Shown piece after piece: positions 63,904 through 64,000 of a stretch of DNA of 64,000 bases. The notes beneath the pieces are model-generated. The model was not told the DNA's origin. It made no database searches and saw only the letters and a program-made list of their open reading frames with translations. The stretch spans positions 19,127 to 83,126 of the forward strand of contig NZ_JAKILD010000024.1 of the NCBI RefSeq assembly GCF_023283825.1. The letters run 5' to 3'. Origin of the DNA: Shewanella olleyana. GTDB taxonomy: Bacteria > Pseudomonadota > Gammaproteobacteria > Enterobacterales > Shewanellaceae. Position numbers and translations under genes: made by a program. The stretch's first letter is position 1. Each line of letters starts with the position of its first letter.

Positions 63904-64000
63904 CGCTTGGCAATGACCTACTTTCACATGGGGAGACCCCACACTATCATCGGCGCTATTGCGTTTCACTACTGAGTTCGGGATGGGATCAGGTGGTACC
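63904..64000 (-). rRNA. rrf: 5S ribosomal RNA (partial)
   Basis: Minus strand, cut by the window edge at its 5' side. GGTACCACCTGATCCCATCC, CCGAACTCAGTAGTGAAACG, TAGCGCCGATGATAGTGTGG, GGTCTCCCCATGTGAAAGTA and GGTCATTGCCAAGC follow the bacterial 5S sequence without gap. About 20 bases of the 5' end are missing. It is the last gene of an rRNA operon lying to the right. Confidence 0.95.

Overview
The window is a stretch of chromosome from a marine gammaproteobacterium, most likely Shewanella. The evidence is the sum of strongly Shewanella-like gene products (CsiV next to Mfd, the LolCDE operon, DUF2986, DUF748, DUF3624, a 554-residue AsnB), the comEC-msbA-lpxK-ycaR order, and an rRNA operon end (5S) at the right edge. 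Species cannot be fixed from the sequence alone. No function is claimed from database searches; all calls rest on motifs, length and gene order.

Layout. 1-9.75 kb: a cut-off racemase, a GNAT acetyltransferase, then a three-gene RND efflux operon (lipoprotein adaptor plus two different RND pumps) and an exported metallo-beta-lactamase-fold hydrolase. 9.8-15.9 kb: the envelope operon comEC-msbA-lpxK-ycaR (minus strand) with a divergent DUF2062 membrane protein. 16-20.2 kb: small metabolic and hypothetical genes, a LysR regulator divergent from an MDR-family reductase, an array of about eleven 13-bp degenerate repeats, and a DUF924 gene broken by a 14-bp tandem duplication. 20.3-25.7 kb: an accessory island. 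Its small minus-strand genes are each followed by an attC-like recombination site, so it reads as a cluster of integron cassettes without a visible integrase. It has been invaded by REP-associated tyrosine transposase (RAYT) elements and holds an IS91-type transposase remnant. One cassette encodes a lipoprotein with a collagen-like Gly-Pro-Thr tract. 26.1-43 kb: core genes lolCDE, a PilZ-like protein, mfd-csiV, nagZ, sdaA, nagD, an M28 peptidase and asnB. 43-57.5 kb: small enzymes and membrane proteins, a 1070-residue DUF748 AsmA-like protein, a 281-bp MITE, a MATE transporter overlapping a voltage-gated-type ion channel, an L,D-transpeptidase, a YecM-like protein, an M23 peptidase and a double-domain PTPS-like protein. 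57.6-60.7 kb: an OmpR-type two-component system divergent from two small genes. The sensor and both small proteins share proline-rich tracts, and the second small protein has LTxEQ motifs like those of Spy/CpxP. 60.8-63.3 kb: a PAS-GGDEF-EAL gene split by a one-base slip in a poly-T tract. 63.7-64 kb: a 5S rRNA gene (minus strand), its terminator, and a decayed second 5S copy with its own terminator.

How it fits together. Much of the core content serves the envelope: lipid A synthesis and flipping (lpxK, msbA), lipoprotein release (lolCDE), peptidoglycan recycling and remodelling (nagZ, L,D-transpeptidase, M23, CsiV), efflux (RND, MATE) and envelope sensing (two-component system). The most unusual parts are the attC cassette cluster, the sensor/proline-rich divergon, and several repeat-driven gene breaks (14-bp duplication, poly-T slip, RAYT insertion).
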